DNA from: an uncultured Actinomycetes bacterium
GTDB taxonomy: Bacteria > Actinomycetota > Coriobacteriia > Coriobacteriales > Atopobiaceae
Assembly (NCBI GenBank): GCA_900313905.1
Contig: OMTG01000056.1
Span: forward strand, 1-50,174
Length of the DNA stretch: 50,174 nt
Direction of reading: 5' to 3'
The notes under the pieces were generated by a model that saw only the letters and a list, made by a program, of their open reading frames with translations, made no database searches and was not told the DNA's origin. Made by a program: the position numbers and the translations under genes. Positions 8,582 through 16,806 of the stretch are shown one piece after another. Every line of letters starts with the position of its first letter. Position 1 is the first letter of the stretch.

Positions 8582-9304
8582 CTAGTCCTCCTCAACCACA
8601 GTGGTTCCAACCGGCTCTCCGCACAGCGCCTTCTTGATGACACCCGGCGTCTCGATGTTGAATACCAGGATCGGCATATGGTTGTCATGGCACAGCGCCG
8701 TGGCCGTCGCATCCATGACCTTGAGGTCCTTCGTCAGGACATCGAGATAGGTGATGGTGTCATACTTCTTGGCATCGGGATACTTGACCGGATCCTTGTC
8801 GTAGATGCCATCGACCTTCGTGGCCTTCATGAGGACCTCGGCATTGATCTCGCAGGCACGCAGTGCTGCTGCGGTATCGGTCGTGAAGTAGGGATTGCCC
8901 GTGCCGGCCGCGAAGATCGTGATGCGGCCCTTCTCGAGGTGCCGGATGGCACGGCGGCGGATGTAGGTCTCAGCGACCTGACGGATCTCGAGCGCGCTCA
9001 TGACGCGGCAGTCCATGCCATGATGCTCGAAGGTGTCCTGGAGCGAGAGGCAGTTGATGACCGTGGCAAGCATGCCCATGTTGTCTGCCTGGGCACGGTC
9101 CATGCCAGCAGCAGCGCCGCTCACGCCGCGGAAGATGTTGCCTCCACCGATCACGATGGCGATCTGCTCGCCATCCTCCCAGATAGGCTTGATCTCCTCT
9201 GCAAGACGGTTCGTTACCTGAGGGTCTATGCCAAAGCTCTGGGAGCCCATCAGGGCCTCGCCTGAAAGCTTGAGAAGCACCCGCTTGTACTTGTACTCGG
9301 ACAA
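8582..9304 (-). CDS. pyrH: UMP kinase
   Basis: Phosphorylates UMP to UDP (amino-acid kinase fold, hexameric). Motifs seen: KLSGEAL near residue 12, [10 protein letters not shown] near 55, and the [11 protein letters not shown] segment. I choose a TTG start at 9304, five bases after GGAGG, giving 240 residues and the usual N-terminus before the [10 protein letters not shown] strand. An upstream GTG at 9316 would place the start inside the SD. The gene has its own promoter (-10 at 9366-9371) overlapped by an inverted repeat, after the tsf terminator. Confidence 0.97.
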   Translation of the reverse strand: MSEYKYKRVLLKLSGEALMGSQSFGIDPQVTNRLAEEIKPIWEDGEQIAIVIGGGNIFRGVSGAAAGMDRAQADNMGMLATVINCLSLQDTFEHHGMDCRVMSALEIRQVAETYIRRRAIRHLEKGRITIFAAGTGNPYFTTDTAAALRACEINAEVLMKATKVDGIYDKDPVKYPDAKKYDTITYLDVLTKDLKVMDATATALCHDNHMPILVFNIETPGVIKKALCGEPVGTTVVEED

Positions 9305-9357
9305 GTTATCCTCCACTCAGCTCATGCCTACATCAGCGCTCTGCAAAGAGGGCGCGT

Positions 9358-9377
9358 CTCTGGAAATTGTACCAGAG
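9358..9377 (-). promoter_or_regulatory. pyrH promoter with inverted repeat over the -10
   Basis: On the minus strand an extended -10 (TGG TACAAT, hexamer at 9366-9371) is bracketed by perfect 6-bp arms CTCTGG and CCAGAG (9372-9377 and 9358-9363). GTTCAC 16 bp upstream is a weak -35. The arms bracketing the hexamer resemble an operator. Confidence 0.55.
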
Positions 9378-9428
9378 CATCCCATAGGTGAACGTCTGCC
9401 ATTGCCCAACGGTAGCGTCACATAAAAA

Positions 9429-9454
9429 AAGAGCCGGCCCGAAGACCGGCTCTT
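9429..9454 (-). terminator. Terminator after tsf
   Basis: Nine-base arms AAGAGCCGG (9429-9437) and CCGGCTCTT (9446-9454) with an 8-nt loop. On the minus strand they lead into a run of seven T. This classical intrinsic terminator sits 11 bp beyond the tsf stop. Confidence 0.92.
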
Positions 9455-9464
9455 CCTCAGCTGC

Positions 9465-10337
9465 TTACTGGCCGAACTCGAAGCGGTCGAAGCGAACGAT
9501 CTCGATCGTGTCGCCGACGGACTTGGAGACCTGGGAAGCGAGCTGGCCGACCGTGACGTCGGGGTTCTTGACGAACTCCTGCTCGGTCAGGACGGACTCC
9601 TTGAAGAACTTCTCGAGGCGGCCGGATGCGATGCGCTCCTGGATGGCCTCAGGCTTGCCGGACTCGGCTGCCTGTGCCTTGTAGATGCTCATCTCGTGGT
9701 CGATGGTCTCCTGCGGGACATCCTCGCGGCGTGCGCTGATCGGGTTGATGGCAGCGACGTGGAGGGCGACGTCGTGGGCGAAGGTCTTGAACTCGTCGTT
9801 CTGGGCGGTCTCCGGCTTCGTGAAGGAGAACTCCACGATGACGCCGATCTTGCCGCCGTTGTGGATGTAGGAGCCGAAGGAGCCGCTCTCGGTGGAGCGG
9901 GCGACGAAGCGCAGGATCTTCATGTTCTCGCCGAAGACATGGATCTGCTCGGTGAGCTCGTCGGCGACGGTGTTGCCATTGAGCGGGAGAGCCTTGAGGG
10001 CCTCGAGGTCAGCGGGGTTGTTGTTGGCGACGACGCCAGCAAGGGTGTTGGCGAAGCCGGTGAACTTCGGGTTGGTGCCGACGAAGTCGGTCTCGCAGGA
10101 GAGCTCGAGCAGTGCTGCCTTCGAGCCATCCTCAGAGATGTAGGCAGCGACGGTGCCCTCGTTGGTATCGCGGCCAGCGCGCTTGACAGCCTTTGCGACA
10201 CCCATCTTGCGCAGGACGTCGATTGCCTTGTCGATATCGCCATCGGCCTCGACGAGGGCCTTCTTGCACTCCATCATCGGGGAGTCGGTCATCTCGCGAA
10301 GCTGCTTGACCATGGCAGCGGTGATCTTGGTTGCCAT
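9465..10337 (-). CDS. tsf: Elongation factor Ts
   Basis: Nucleotide exchange factor for EF-Tu. The N-terminal UBA-like domain with signature LREMTDSPMMECKKAL lies within residues 1-50, followed by the conserved core (ETDFVGTNPKF region) and two subdomains. Length is 290, normal for the family. It follows rpsB with a 52-bp gap and ends at a strong terminator, the usual rpsB-tsf operon. Confidence 0.98.
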   Translation of the reverse strand: MATKITAAMVKQLREMTDSPMMECKKALVEADGDIDKAIDVLRKMGVAKAVKRAGRDTNEGTVAAYISEDGSKAALLELSCETDFVGTNPKFTGFANTLAGVVANNNPADLEALKALPLNGNTVADELTEQIHVFGENMKILRFVARSTESGSFGSYIHNGGKIGVIVEFSFTKPETAQNDEFKTFAHDVALHVAAINPISARREDVPQETIDHEMSIYKAQAAESGKPEAIQERIASGRLEKFFKESVLTEQEFVKNPDVTVGQLASQVSKSVGDTIEIVRFDRFEFGQ

Positions 10338-10389
10338 GAGACCTCCTTAAAGGTTCGAATACATAAAACCGTACTTGGTGCAGAGCTGC

Positions 10390-11142
10390 TTACTCAGCTG
10401 CAGGTGCCTCGGCCTCTGCAGGGGCTGCGCCCTTCATCTCGTCCTCGGTGATCTGCTCCTTGCCAGAGCCAGCGAGGATTGCGTCGGCGACAAGCTCGGT
10501 GAGCAGTGCGACGGAGCGGATGGCGTCGTCGTTTGCGGGGATGCCGTAATCGATCACGTCCGGGTCGGAGTTGGTGTCGAGAAGGCCGACAACCGGGATG
10601 TGCAGACGGTTGGCCTCGCGGACAGCGAGCTCCTCACGCTTGGTGTCGACGACGAAGAGTGCCTGCGGCAGGCTCTTCATGTTGCGGACGCCACCGAGGT
10701 TGCGCTGCAGCTTCTCGAGCTCCTTGCCCAGGACTGCCTGCTCCTTCTTCGGCAGCGTTGCCATGGCGCCGCTCTCGACCATGCCCTCGAGCTCCTCCAT
10801 GCGCTCGATGCGGGAACGCATGGTGGTGAAGTTGGTCAGCATGCCGCCGAGCCAGCGCTCAGCGATGTAGGGCATGCCGCAGCGCTCGGCCTGGGTCTTG
10901 ATGGCCTCCTGTGCCTGCTTCTTGGTGCCGACGAACAGGATGGCGCCACCCTTGGCAGCGGTCTCCTTCAGGAAGGTGTACGCCTGGTCGGCGTCGACGA
11001 TGGTCTGCTTGAGATCGAGGATGTACACGCCATTGCGCTCGCCGAAGATATACGGCTTCATCTTCGGGTTCCAGCGACGCGTCTGGTGGCCATAGTGGCA
11101 GCCAGCCTCGAGCAGGGTCTTGATGTTGATCTTGACAGCCAT
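10390..11142 (-). CDS. rpsB: 30S ribosomal protein S2
   Basis: Ribosomal protein of the 30S subunit. The ATG at 11142 gives 250 residues starting with the canonical [14 protein letters not shown]. Signature segments [13 protein letters not shown] and [17 protein letters not shown] are present. The C-terminal tail is Ala/Glu-rich. The start has a GGAGG about ten bases upstream. A ~140-nt leader with stem-loops precedes it. Confidence 0.98.
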   Translation of the reverse strand: MAVKINIKTLLEAGCHYGHQTRRWNPKMKPYIFGERNGVYILDLKQTIVDADQAYTFLKETAAKGGAILFVGTKKQAQEAIKTQAERCGMPYIAERWLGGMLTNFTTMRSRIERMEELEGMVESGAMATLPKKEQAVLGKELEKLQRNLGGVRNMKSLPQALFVVDTKREELAVREANRLHIPVVGLLDTNSDPDVIDYGIPANDDAIRSVALLTELVADAILAGSGKEQITEDEMKGAAPAEAEAPAAE

Positions 11143-11291
11143 GTTCAAACCTCCATTGGTTTTTCCTCCACGTGAGGTCAACCCCGGAAAGCCACCCACC
11201 ACCTGGCTTATGGCAATGGGCACCATGGCTCCCGAGTAGTCACGTGTGTGTCGTATGCCGTGCGGATGCACAGCAAGCTGATAGTATAGCA
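11143..11291 (-). promoter_or_regulatory. rpsB promoter and structured 5' leader
   Basis: On the minus strand an extended -10 (TGC TATACT, hexamer 11283-11288) without a clear -35 starts a leader of about 135 nt. It contains a perfect AAGCCA/TGGCTT hairpin (11189-11209), a near-palindrome CCTCACGTGGAGG (11165-11177) that could mask a GGAGG, and AAACC/GGTTT arms flanking the start-proximal SD. S2 leaders are autoregulatory in other bacteria; that role here is inference. Confidence 0.5.
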
Positions 11292-11339
11292 GGCATTCTC
11301 CAATCCGTCTTCGGCTTTCGCTCTTCACGGGTCCTGCAC

Positions 11340-11353
11340 GATTTCAGGAAATC
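11340..11353. repeat. Palindrome upstream of the rpsB promoter
   Basis: GATTTC-AG-GAAATC, perfect 6-bp arms, about 55 bp upstream of the rpsB -10 and shortly after the xerC stop. It could be a protein-binding site; it lacks a T tract and is short for a terminator. Confidence 0.3.
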
Positions 11354-11390
11354 AGCACGGAAGCTCCATCTTGCCCAGGGATCGCATCGC

Positions 11391-12326
11391 TCATCCACGC
11401 GGATGTGCCTGATGGGTGGCCTCCTTGAGGCGCTCCACCGAGAGATGCGTATAGATCTGGGTCGTCGCGAGCGACTCATGCCCCAGAAGCTCCTGGACGC
11501 TCCTCATGTCCGCCCCGCCCGAGAGGAGCTCGGTCGCGAAGGTATGCCGCATCGCATGGGGCGTGTAGGTGCAATCGATCCCCGCCTGGATGAGGCAGGA
11601 ATCGAAGCGGCGGCGCAGGGCTGCCGCGCTCATGCGGTTTCCCCGCGACGAGACGAAGAGCGCCCTGGTGTGGTTCTCCGGCTTGGCCGCCACAAATCCG
11701 GGACGGGACTCTGCGATGTAGCGATCGATGCTCTCGAGGGCGCTTCGGTAGAGCGGCACGATGCGCTCCTTCGAGCCCTTGCCGAAGAGATGGACGAGCA
11801 TCTGCCTCTCGTCCACATCATCCAGGTCGAGGCCTGATGCCTCCGAGATGCGCGCTCCCGTTGCGTAGAGGAGCTCGAGAAAGGCACGGTCCCGAAGGCC
11901 CAGCGGCGTGTCGGGGCAGGACTCTATCAGCCGCTCCGCCTCTTCGTCTGACATGGTCCTGGGCAGGCGCTTCTCGGGCTTGGGACTTGCGAGCGCGTCG
12001 AGCGCATCCGATTCGATGCGCCCCTCCCCTTCCATCCACTTGTAGCAGGTGCGCAGGGCAGAGAGATGCCGGTTGATGGTGCGGTTCGTGTAGCCAGCCT
12101 TCGTGAGATAGAGGATATAGCGCCGGAGCTGCCGGTGGCTGATCTCCTGGGGCACGATCCCCTCCCGCTGGATCCATCGCTCATATGCCTCAAGATCCCC
12201 GCGATAGGCACGGATCGTCTCCGGCGAGAGGTTTCGGACGACCTTCAGATATGAGAGGAATTCCTCTGCATCACGGCCGAACTCATCCTGCCTGCGTCCG
12301 CGGACAGAAGTCGCATCCTCAGCCAT
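11391..12326 (-). CDS. xerC: Tyrosine recombinase XerC-like
   Basis: Site-specific tyrosine recombinase, probably resolving chromosome dimers. N-terminal SAM-like core-binding domain about residues 15-110. The catalytic domain holds the expected residues: Arg in ATGARISE, Lys in GKGSKERIV, HxxR in HAMRHTFAT, the GHESLATTQ His and the Tyr nucleophile in QIYTHL. The start ATG at 12326 (311 residues) just follows the trmFO stop; longer frames read into trmFO. Its position next to trmFO and dprA matches housekeeping Xer genes rather than an integrase, and no att-like repeats were seen. XerC versus XerD cannot be told apart here. Confidence 0.9.
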   Translation of the reverse strand: MAEDATSVRGRRQDEFGRDAEEFLSYLKVVRNLSPETIRAYRGDLEAYERWIQREGIVPQEISHRQLRRYILYLTKAGYTNRTINRHLSALRTCYKWMEGEGRIESDALDALASPKPEKRLPRTMSDEEAERLIESCPDTPLGLRDRAFLELLYATGARISEASGLDLDDVDERQMLVHLFGKGSKERIVPLYRSALESIDRYIAESRPGFVAAKPENHTRALFVSSRGNRMSAAALRRRFDSCLIQAGIDCTYTPHAMRHTFATELLSGGADMRSVQELLGHESLATTQIYTHLSVERLKEATHQAHPRG

Positions 12327-12327
12327 G

Positions 12328-13653
12328 CTATGCGGCTCCGAAGATGTCGGGGCGCTGCGCGATGTAGCCCTCCATCGCCTGCTGGGCACGCTCGGAATAT
12401 GCTGCATAGCGCTCGCGCTTCTTGCGCACCGGCGCCTCAAGCGGCGGTATGATGCCGAAGTTCACATGCATCGGCTGGTAGTCCTTGGTCTCCGGATTCG
12501 TGGCATAGGCGACAAGGCTGCCAAAGGAGGTCGTGGCCGGAAGCACCACGGAATCTGCGCCGGCAAGGTCGGCATAGGTGTTGAGGGCGGCAAGGAGCCC
12601 TGAGGCGATGGCCTCCACATAGCCTTCCGTGCCGGTGATCTGGCCAGCGAGGCGGATCTGGGTCCCGGGTATCGCGAAGGTGCGGTCGAGGACATGTGGG
12701 GCATCCACGAACGAATTCCTGTGCATCACGCCGTAGCGGAAGAAATCCGCCTCCTCGAGCCCCGGGATGAGGCGGAAGACCCGCTTCTGCTCCGGCCAGG
12801 TGAGATTCGTCTGGAAGCCGACGAGATTGTAGGCGCTCTTCTCAGCATTCTCCGCGCGCAGCTGCACGGCCGCCCAGGGGCGTCTGCCGGTCCTGGGATC
12901 GGTGAGCCCGACCGGCTTCAGGGCGCCGAAGCGCAGCGAATCGCGCCCCGTGCGGGCGACCTCCTCCACCGGCTGGCAGGCACAGAAGAGGTCGGCCTGC
13001 TCGAAGTCGCGGGCGATCACGCGCTTCGCCCCGATCAGCTCATCGTAGAAGCGGTCGTACTCCTCCCGGTCCATGGGGCAGTTGAGATAGTCGCCTGCCC
13101 CCTCCTCGTCGTAGCGGGACTGGGAGAATACCTTGGTCCGATCGAGCGTCGTGGCATCGACAATGGGTGCGGCGGCATCGAAGAAGGAGAGCGCCTCCGA
13201 GCCAAGGCGCTCAGACAGCGCCTTGAAGAGGTCATCCGAGCAGAGGGGGCCAGCGCAGATCACGGCAGGGCCTTCTGGCAGGGCATGGACCTCTTCGCGG
13301 ACAAGCTCGATCAGGGGATTGTATTCGATGGCCGCGGTCACCGCTTCGGAGAAGCCCTCGCGGTCGACCGCCAAGGCCCCTCCCGCCGGCACGGCATGCG
13401 CCTCGGCTGCCTCGATCAGATAGGACCCCATGGCATGGAGCTCATGCTTCAGGAGCCCTGAGGCACTGTCGAGACGTGTCGCCTTGAGCGAATTCGAGCA
13501 GACGAGCTCAGCGCATCGGTCCGTGTGGTGCGCCACTGTATGGGCACAAGGCCGCTGCTCATAGAGCTTCACCGGGATGCCCCTCTTCGCAAGCTGCAGA
13601 GCGCACTCCGACCCTGCAAGCCCTGCGCCCACCACCGTGACCTGTGTGCCCAT
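12328..13653 (-). CDS. trmFO: Folate-dependent tRNA m5U54 methyltransferase
   Basis: FAD- and methylene-THF-dependent enzyme that methylates U54 in the tRNA T loop (TrmFO/Gid). The N-terminal FAD-binding motif GAGLAGSECALQLAKRG begins at residue 9. Typical segments CSNSLKA, CPMDREEYDRFY and the C-terminal GTEGYVE and NFGIIPP boxes are present. Length is 441, normal. It lies between dprA (4 bp) and xerC (1 bp), the conserved dprA-trmFO-xerC order. Confidence 0.96.
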   Translation of the reverse strand: MGTQVTVVGAGLAGSECALQLAKRGIPVKLYEQRPCAHTVAHHTDRCAELVCSNSLKATRLDSASGLLKHELHAMGSYLIEAAEAHAVPAGGALAVDREGFSEAVTAAIEYNPLIELVREEVHALPEGPAVICAGPLCSDDLFKALSERLGSEALSFFDAAAPIVDATTLDRTKVFSQSRYDEEGAGDYLNCPMDREEYDRFYDELIGAKRVIARDFEQADLFCACQPVEEVARTGRDSLRFGALKPVGLTDPRTGRRPWAAVQLRAENAEKSAYNLVGFQTNLTWPEQKRVFRLIPGLEEADFFRYGVMHRNSFVDAPHVLDRTFAIPGTQIRLAGQITGTEGYVEAIASGLLAALNTYADLAGADSVVLPATTSFGSLVAYATNPETKDYQPMHVNFGIIPPLEAPVRKKRERYAAYSERAQQAMEGYIAQRPDIFGAA

Positions 13654-13657
13654 CTGC

Positions 13658-14575
13658 CTAGCCTTTCCCTCTCAGGAGCTCGTATGCCTTCTCGCTCGCT
13701 GCCATGCGTCCATCGGGCAGCCGCACCACCAGGCCCCGCTCCCAGAGGGTCGATAGGGTCCTCTCAGCCGCAGCTGCATCGACCCCTATCTTACCCGCGA
13801 GCCCGTCTGGGCGCTGCGGAGAAGCCACGAGCGCCGAAAGAACACGGCCAAGCTCAGGATGCGGACGTTCCGCTATGGTGCAGGACACGCCGAAATCAAG
13901 CGATATCTGGACCATGAGGCCTATCTCGTCGGTGATGAGGGCAGCTCCATTTGCGATCAGGTAGTTCGTGCCCTCAGAGGTCGGCGAGAAGATCGAGCCC
14001 GGCACCGCATAGACATTGCGGCCGATGTCCATCGCAGCCTCTGCCGTGATCATCGTCCCCGATCTCCTGCCTGCCTCGGTCACGAGCAGAGCCTGCGAGA
14101 GCGCAGCGATGAGGCGGTTGCGCTTCGGGAAGGCATAGCGGCGAGGCGGCGTCCCCCAGCTCTCGAGCGCCAGAATGCAGCCGCCCTGCTGGGGAGCCTT
14201 CCGGAATATCTCTGCAGACGACCTTGGGTAGACGCCGTCTGCGCCGCAGCCCGAGACGATGATGGTGCGGCCTCCTGCTTGAAGCGCCCCTGCGCTGGCC
14301 GCCGCATCGCAGCCGCGCGCCCCTCCCGAGACGACGGTGATGCCACAGGCTGCCGCAACCTCCCCTGCCATGCGTGCGACCTCGATTCCATACGGCGTCG
14401 CCTTCCGAGCCCCGATGACGCCGAGGCAGGGCGTCGCAAGCACGCTGGGGTCGCCCACACCATAGAGATGCGGCAGCCGCTCATAGCCATCCTGGATGCA
14501 GGAGGGATATCCTTCATCGCCCGGCTCGAGCTCGAAACGCTCCCCGCCCTCAGTCAGCGCATCCATCGTCTTCAT
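13658..14575 (-). CDS. dprA: DNA-processing protein DprA
   Basis: RecA-loading, single-strand DNA binding protein of natural transformation. Rossmann-like core with GVIGARKATPYG (about residue 53), a SGGARGCDAAASAGAL box, KRNRLIAALSQALLVTEA and SGTMITAEAA. A C-terminal winged helix (about 240-305) is present; the N-terminal SAM domain of larger DprA proteins is absent. The family box usually reads GID..AH; here it is GCDAAAS, so the His is replaced. The ATG at 14575 overlaps the upstream gene by 26 bp and has a weak SD; a second ATG lies three codons in. Confidence 0.93.
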   Translation of the reverse strand: MKTMDALTEGGERFELEPGDEGYPSCIQDGYERLPHLYGVGDPSVLATPCLGVIGARKATPYGIEVARMAGEVAAACGITVVSGGARGCDAAASAGALQAGGRTIIVSGCGADGVYPRSSAEIFRKAPQQGGCILALESWGTPPRRYAFPKRNRLIAALSQALLVTEAGRRSGTMITAEAAMDIGRNVYAVPGSIFSPTSEGTNYLIANGAALITDEIGLMVQISLDFGVSCTIAERPHPELGRVLSALVASPQRPDGLAGKIGVDAAAAERTLSTLWERGLVVRLPDGRMAASEKAYELLRGKG

Positions 14576-15164
14576 CCCGAGAACGATAGAAGCCTCCCTG
14601 GTCAGGATCGTCCTCCCAGGAATAGAGGCTCACGAGATGGCGGAGGCGGGCATGGCGGGGGCCGATGATGGTCATCGCGATGAGGTCGTAGCGGACCTCC
14701 TTCACCCGATGGTCCGCCAGATAGAGCAGGGCCAGGCGCCGGTAGTGCCAGTAGTTCCTATAATCGACCGAGAGCTCGGGGATTGCATAGGAGCTCTCCA
14801 GGGCGAGCTTGGTGGAGCAGCTGACGAGCACCGTCTGGCCTTTGCTCCTCCCCACGATATCGACCGTTCCCTCATCGCAGCGCCATTTCGTCTCCACGAT
14901 ATCGAAGCCGCGATGCTCGAGATATTCGCATGCGAGCTCGAGCCCCTTCTGGTCGACCTGATCCCTGGTCAGCGCTCTGAGCTCCTCCTCGTCCTCTTCC
15001 CCATCAAGCGGCACAGACTTGGGATAGCGCTGTGCGCCCTCCTTATCGCCGCTCTCCTCGCCCACCGGAGGCGCGCTCTGAGGATCTTCCGCCTTGCCCC
15101 GCTCTCGATCATTCCTGCCATCCTGGCATGTCCCGTCACAGCTCTCGTTCCTGCCATCGCGCAT
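14550..15164 (-). CDS. YraN/UPF0102-family protein with degenerate nuclease motif
   Basis: The C-terminal ~115 residues (74-185) follow the YraN family, a PD-(D/E)XK-like fold: KGLELACEYLEHRGF, then VDIV (101-104), SVDYRNYWH and YDLIAMTI. The expected GEIDLI...VEVK active-site signature is changed: GTVDIV keeps the Asp but loses the preceding Glu, and VEVK is replaced by VSCS (114-117). The protein is thus probably catalytically inactive. A ~70-residue charged, disordered N-terminal extension precedes the domain. The start ATG at 15164 follows AGGAG. Its place between rnhB and dprA is typical for yraN. Confidence 0.8.
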   Translation of the reverse strand: MRDGRNESCDGTCQDGRNDRERGKAEDPQSAPPVGEESGDKEGAQRYPKSVPLDGEEDEEELRALTRDQVDQKGLELACEYLEHRGFDIVETKWRCDEGTVDIVGRSKGQTVLVSCSTKLALESSYAIPELSVDYRNYWHYRRLALLYLADHRVKEVRYDLIAMTIIGPRHARLRHLVSLYSWEDDPDQGGFYRSRDEDDGCAD

Positions 15165-15346
15165 CGTGCACTCCTCTCCTTGCGGGATATGGGATGCCGA
15201 TGATGGCAGGCTCATCTGACACGCCGCCTTATGCGGGCTGCGGGGAAGCATGCAGGAAGCTGGCAGGAAGCTTCCCTGCGGTGCGGTTCGAGCCTATCTG
15301 GCAGAGCATCTTTCCTGCCGGCAGGCGGACAGCAATCCATCAGCCC
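15165..15346 (-). other. Intergenic spacer between rnhB and the YraN-like gene, with short tandem repeat
   Basis: No gene seen. GCAGGAAGCT occurs twice at an 11-bp period (15252-15261 and 15263-15272). The surrounding GGGAAGC/GCTTCCC arms can form a hairpin on the minus strand. There is no T tract. Nothing else stands out. Confidence 0.4.
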
Positions 15347-16132
15347 TCAGAAGAGCGTGTTGCCTTCCACGAAATGTCCACAGAACGAGACGCGATGGTA
15401 GGGGGTGAGCCCATGTACCTTGATTGCCTCGATATGCTCCTTGGACCCATAGCCCTTGCACTGGTCCCAGCCGTAGGCGGGATATTCCTTCGAGAGCTCG
15501 ACCATCAGATGGTCTCGGGTGACCTTCGCGACAATCGAGGCTGCGGCGATGGCCGCGATGCGGGCATCGCCCTTCACGAGCGTCTTCTCCTTCGGATGCG
15601 CATGGATGGGATTGCCATCGATAAGGACGCAGTCAGGCTCGATGCCCGCATTCTGGATGGCTTCGGCCATAGCGAAGCGCAGGGCATTGCCCATCCCCAC
15701 CGCATCGATCGTCTCAGGCGGCACATGGGCTATGCCGATGGCAAGGGCGACATCTGCGATCTCTGCAGCAAGGACCTCGCGCCGCTCCGGCGTCAGCTGC
15801 TTCGAATCATTGAGTCCCCAAATCATGGGATCCTCAGGCAGGGCAACCGCCCCGACAGTGAGGGGCCCTGCCAAGGCCCCGCGTCCCACCTCATCAACAC
15901 CGATCACGATGCCGGGGCCGCCAAGCTCCCTCTGGAGGGCATACATCCCTGCTACCCGTTCACGCTCCGCCCTCTCATGCTCCCAGCGCCTCTGTGCCCG
16001 CCTGACGGCTGCCTGCACCTGCTTGCGGCTGTCATCCTGGTAGCGCCTTGCCAGCTCCGGCAGCTCCTCGTAAGCGGCCTCATGCAGCCGTACCGCAACA
16101 TCGCGCGCCGATTCATGCTCTTTCTGGTCCAT
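15347..16132 (-). CDS. rnhB: Ribonuclease HII
   Basis: Removes ribonucleotides from DNA and RNA primers. The catalytic core (about residues 74-261) has GVDEVGRGALAGP, the LIDGN Asp and the AKVTRDHLM Asp, i.e. the DEDD metal site. A ~73-residue N-terminal extension rich in Arg/Glu and largely helical precedes it; Bacillus-type RNase HII also carries an N-terminal region of this size, proposed to help bind nucleic acid. The gene follows rplS across a terminator-like hairpin (16151-16176). Confidence 0.96.
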   Translation of the reverse strand: MDQKEHESARDVAVRLHEAAYEELPELARRYQDDSRKQVQAAVRRAQRRWEHERAERERVAGMYALQRELGGPGIVIGVDEVGRGALAGPLTVGAVALPEDPMIWGLNDSKQLTPERREVLAAEIADVALAIGIAHVPPETIDAVGMGNALRFAMAEAIQNAGIEPDCVLIDGNPIHAHPKEKTLVKGDARIAAIAAASIVAKVTRDHLMVELSKEYPAYGWDQCKGYGSKEHIEAIKVHGLTPYHRVSFCGHFVEGNTLF

Positions 16133-16150
16133 GGCTTCCCCCGATAGCAG

Positions 16151-16176
16151 AAGAGGGCCACCGGAGTGGCCCTCTT
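16151..16176 (-). terminator. Hairpin after rplS
   Basis: Perfect 10-bp arms AAGAGGGCCA and TGGCCCTCTT with a 6-nt loop, 20 bp beyond the rplS stop and before rnhB. The minus-strand T tract is weak, so it may be partial or leaky and allow read-through to rnhB. Confidence 0.7.
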
Positions 16177-16195
16177 CCTTCCGTGCATTGTGTGC

Positions 16196-16540
16196 TTAGG
16201 CACGCTTCTCGCGGATGCGTGCAGCCTTGCCGACGCGGTCGCGCAGGTAGTAGAGCTTTGCGCGATTGACATCGCCGTGGCGGACAACCTCGAGCTTGGC
16301 GATCTTCGGGCTGTGCACCGGGAAGGTGCGCTCGACGCCGACGCCGAAGCTGATCTTTCGGACGGTGAAGGTCTCACGGGAGCCAGCGCCGCTCATGCGG
16401 ATGACATCGCCCTGGAAGACCTGGATACGCTCACGGTCGCCTTCCTTGATGCGATAGTGAACCTTCACGTTGTCGCCGACCAGGACCTTCGGGAGGTCCT
16501 CACGGATCTGCTGACGCTCGATTGCGCGGATGTAGTCCAT
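16196..16540 (-). CDS. rplS: 50S ribosomal protein L19
   Basis: Large-subunit protein at the 30S-50S interface. The 114 residues are canonical, with [16 protein letters not shown] and the C-terminal signature region [20 protein letters not shown]. It is preceded by a strong -10 (TATAAT) and a leader with a stable hairpin. In many bacteria rplS follows trmD; here it is separate from the rpsP-rimM-trmD cluster found about 7-9 kb away. Confidence 0.98.
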   Translation of the reverse strand: MDYIRAIERQQIREDLPKVLVGDNVKVHYRIKEGDRERIQVFQGDVIRMSGAGSRETFTVRKISFGVGVERTFPVHSPKIAKLEVVRHGDVNRAKLYYLRDRVGKAARIREKRA

Positions 16541-16615
16541 TGTTCAATCCTCGTCTCTAGAGGTGCCGACGCTCCTGCGAACGGCACATAGGTTTACACA
16601 CAAGAGAAGATTATA
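16541..16615 (-). promoter_or_regulatory. rplS promoter and hairpin leader
   Basis: On the minus strand a consensus TATAAT (16610-16615) leads to a 5' leader with a stem GTGCCG/CGGCAC (16563-16587) and an inner CGC/GCG step with a TCCT loop. L19 leader hairpins that act in autoregulation are known in Firmicutes; equivalence is inference. I found no good -35. Confidence 0.55.
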
Positions 16616-16756
16616 TGCCTAGATTCTCTTTTCACGCTCGAGAAACTTGCTCCAGAGAATCTGCATAGCTCTGCCCCCGGCACGACAGCTGCCATCTTGC
16701 CAGAGATCCCGGGAAGGATCTCAGAAGACCCTGCTGCATCAGTCCCGACAAGGGAA

Positions 16757-16782
16757 GGGAGGGGCGCCGAAGCGCTCCTCCC
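16757..16782 (-). terminator. Terminator after ppdK
   Basis: Eleven-base-pair stem (one GU pair) closed by a TTCG tetraloop on the minus strand (GCGC-TTCG-GCGC core), 24 bp beyond the ppdK stop. The following T tract is C-interrupted. Confidence 0.75.
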
Positions 16783-16806
16783 CTTTCAGTGCAGATGTGC
16801 CAGAGC

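Noticed and set aside
11391-12326. Integrase of a mobile element
   Set aside because: The gene sits in the conserved dprA-trmFO-xerC order with no att repeats, tRNA target or phage genes nearby.
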